Shown in pieces: positions 61,601-64,000 of a stretch of DNA of 64,000 bases. The stretch is from Channallabes apus (Eukaryota; Chordata; Actinopteri; Siluriformes; Clariidae), in NCBI GenBank assembly GCA_030522415.1, contig CM060107.1, positions 5,878,847 through 5,942,846 on the forward strand, read 5' to 3'. The notes under the pieces were generated by a model, which did not search any database, was not told the origin of the DNA, and worked only from the letters and a program-made list of their open reading frames with translations. Position numbers and translations under genes: made by a program. Within the stretch, counting starts at the first letter, position 1. Each line of letters begins with the position of its first letter.

Positions 61601-61984
61601 ACATTATTTAATTTAATTTATTTTAATATGAAGAAATTACGGCAAGCACAGGACATTTGCACAGTATTGTATGCTTACAGAGCTTCCTATGCTACAGTGC
61701 AGGAAATTATCAACCAATTTCATGGAGGATTTAGACAGGTACCACCTCAACAACACACAGGTTCTGTGTCACACAGCTTGGCCAACATGAAATCGTTAGA
61801 CCCACATTCAGCCAGGTGCCCCATGCTCTTCAGTAAAAATAATAACAACAGCAGCATTTTGTAAAGATATGTGCTGCCAAACTGTTGTATGTAAAGACAT
61901 TGATAACTCCACAGTGAGAGCATGTATGATTTCACCATGTGTCATGTTGGTTATTCTGAGGTTAACCTCAGCACGAATCAGGCC
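61601..61984. other. Unassigned
   Basis: An open frame from 61628 (MKKLRQAQDICTVLYAYRAS) to 61864 is not recognised. It could be transposase-derived, but no motif supports that. Confidence 0.3.
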
Positions 61985-62218
61985 TTTACAGATGTCGAAC
62001 TGCTAGTGTCTTACGATCCGCCACGCCTACTTCGATCAAAGGATGCAGGCTGCTTGTCAGTACCGCGTCTTATGAAAACTACAGCTGGGGGCAGAGCTTT
62101 TTCTTACAAAGCCCCAAAATTATGGAATAGTCTTCCAAATAGTGTTTGGGACTCAGACACAGTCTCAGTGTTTAAGTCTAGGCTAAAAACCTATTTATTT
62201 AGCCAAGCATTTTCATAA
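61985..62218 (+). pseudogene. L2-type LINE ORF2 C-terminus
   Basis: ELLVSYDPPRLLRSKDAGCL, VPRLMKTTAGGRAFSYKAPK and LWNSLPNSVWDSDTVSVFKS ending FSQAFS, nearly identical to the copy at 7580-8089 but even more 5'-truncated. Confidence 0.88.
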
Positions 62219-62283
62219 ATAGATTTGCCTTAGGTAAAGGAGCAGATCTGGGGGACTCATGGACGTAGAGTATTATGGTGAAC

Positions 62284-63676
62284 GTCTCGGGTTACTTTGC
62301 TGTAACCCTGTTCCCTGAAAGGTGGGAACTGTGTCCAAAAGGGGTGGCAGGCTCAAAAACACACCCCTTGTGTTTCACGCCTCGCATGTGTCAGACCCGG
62401 TCGAGACTGGGTGGCCGACAGTCCCGACTTTTGAGTACGGCGGGGAAGGAATTTCCCGAAGGCTTGTTCATATAACTTTGCCTCATGAACCTAGTGGCGA
62501 CCGAGTTAACAATATCGCCAAACAGGCCGGAAGGTGAGATAGGGGCATCCAGGAGGAATGCACGATTCTTATCCTTGATGCGCCTAAGATTCAATCACAA
62601 GTGCCTCCACACGAAACCCATCGCAGCCATAAAACGGCCGATAGCACGAGCCGTCTGCTTTTGTTGCACGCAGAGACAAGTCTGTGGCCCAGCGTAATTC
62701 CAATGTGCCCTATCTGAAGAGCACCACCAGTGCTCAAGTCTCTCAGCAGGTAGCATGGTAGGCCTGCAAAACCGCCATGGTGAGCAAAGGAGCACCAACC
62801 TGACCTGCTGCCTGAAAAGCTTTTCCCTTCAGGGAAGATGAAAGTTTACACAGGTTGAAAGGAAGCACCAAGGATGATGTCCCAAGAGAGGGATAGATTT
62901 TGAAGCGTCTCTTCTATCTGGGCTACATCATATAACTCTGCGATTCCACATTAACTATATTTAAACAACTAAATAAGTCAATGGCAGGAAAACACAGGAT
63001 TAATACAGCTTACTCCATGAAAGGGTTAACTCATATGGAGAAAGCTGGGGGGGGGCGTCGTTGAGGCTCCGCCCCCCCGGCCACCCGACAGAAACTGCCG
63101 GTTTCTCTTTTTTGTTGTTGTTGTTGTTGTTGTTGTTTTCCTAGTGCTCGGAGATTATTCCATCTCCGCGGTTTAAGCAAGATAGGATGTTTATCTTTAC
63201 CCATTCACAGGAAGCCCATGGCGCGCTTGAGAGCGGACAGAGGGATTTCCCGATCAAACGAGGAAGTGAGTTTTAAGCACCAAAATGCGCAGCGGCTCGG
63301 AGCTTCTCAAGGAATGCGAGGCACATGAGCACTTTTTAATCGAAGCAGTAAAGATCGCCCTCCGATATGGATTATCACACACGGAGGGACATCTTGTTTA
63401 AAACTCCGATATCGGTGAGTTAAACACTTCTTATTTTGCTAGTTTAAACACAGACACGCTCACAACAAGGTCAAAGTGAAGACAAATGATCTGAGGTTTG
63501 TTGCCGGTTCACTTGTATTTATAACCTCCACCTGCATCTAATCAGATGACGTCACTTGACCGAGGTTATATATATAGCCAAATTTTGGCGTGTTTGCACA
63601 CATGCTCCACAACCGGCAACTGGACAAAATGGTTCCCATAGCGTTTTCACGCAGCATCGAGTGTAGCCTTGAAAGG
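62284..63676. mobile_element. Unclassified 1.4 kb insertion in the L2 3' UTR
   Basis: Comparison with the uninterrupted UTR at 7530-7545 (reverse) defines the borders exactly, with GAAC repeated at both edges (62280-62283, 63677-63680). It starts GTCTCGGGTTACTTTGCTGT..GTTCCCTGAAAGG and ends ..AGTGTAGCCTTGAAAG, so GTTCCCT / AGGGAAC words stand near both ends. It contains (GTT)n at 63113-63136 and GC-rich stretches. No ORF is recognised. Confidence 0.75.
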
Positions 63677-64000
63677 GAACTGGTATGTTTAGATGCTGTC
63701 TTCAGTCTCATTTGATCACTCAGGTTTCTTGACGATGAGGTGATTGTTTGCTTTACATCTCAGTTCCCCCTCATGTTTGTGTTTCCTTCTGGCTCTCCCT
63801 TTTAGTTGTGCTGTCATAGTTAGTCCTGCCGGAGTCCCTGCTTGCAATCTACAGTAAATATACATTCACATTATACATTATGTGACTGTGACCATACCTA
63901 ACTGCCATCTCTCCTCTTCTTCTCTTTCTCCCCCTCTTTCTCTTCCCTCTCTCCCCCTGTCTCCCCCTTTCACTCTTTCTCTTTCTCTCTCTGTCGAGCT

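Larger units (their letters stand above)
61985..64000 (+). mobile_element. L2-like LINE 3' part, split and running off the window
   Basis: The coding end (61985-62218) is followed by the same 3' UTR as 6591-7580, interrupted by an insertion at 62284-63676. The UTR resumes at 63681 and reaches the CT-rich tract at the window edge. Confidence 0.88.

Overview
The window looks like a gene-poor, transposon-crowded stretch of a ray-finned fish nuclear genome. The clues are split coding exons with GT..AG introns, many (CA)n, (TA)n and (TCTA)n microsatellites, several Tc1-like families, hAT, mariner and Harbinger-like DNA elements, L2, RTE and Jockey/I-type LINEs, tRNA-derived SINEs and solo LTRs. 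The abundance of Tc1-like copies and a DANA-like SINE suggest an otophysan teleost such as a catfish, characin or cyprinid. That placement is inference; nothing in the window names the species.

Only two host genes can be supported, both on the + strand and both small immunoglobulin-domain receptors. The first (31578-37826, four exons, 171 residues) has one V-like domain, a short stalk and a hydrophobic C-terminus with almost no tail. The second (55262-60351, five exons, 242 residues) has a canonical V-like domain with a J-like FG segment, a transmembrane helix and a tail with two ITIMs, so it should be an inhibitory leukocyte receptor. All introns of both genes are phase 1 except the last intron of the ITIM gene, which is phase 0. 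A stalk-exon fossil at 54831-54863, inside a segment homologous to the first gene, shows local duplication and loss, as expected in a fast-evolving fish immune-receptor cluster.

Layout. 0-13 kb: a large inverted duplication (arms 0.58-1.9 and 10.0-11.1 kb) surrounding Tc1, L2 and SINE copies, then RTE and L2 pieces and a hAT MITE. 13-23 kb: a solo LTR, foldback elements, nested Tol2-like hATs and a Jockey/I-type LINE. 23-31 kb: three hAT derivatives, an L2 copy with an inverted 5' part and a mariner remnant. 31-38 kb: the first Ig gene, its last intron packed with SINEs, MITEs and an RTE LINE. 38-45 kb: two copies of one mariner-like element, another LINE, and a hAT carrying a solo LTR. 46-52 kb: a long-terminal-repeat foldback element about 4.2 kb long, followed by a decayed cysteine-rich ORF. 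53-60 kb: a BED-finger hAT and the ITIM receptor. 61-64 kb: an L2 LINE split by an unclassified 1.4 kb insertion and running off the window.

Many insertions show exact target-site duplications or empty-site comparisons inside the window, so their relative ages can be read: for example a Harbinger-like MITE inside a Tc1 transposase ORF inside an intron of the ITIM gene.
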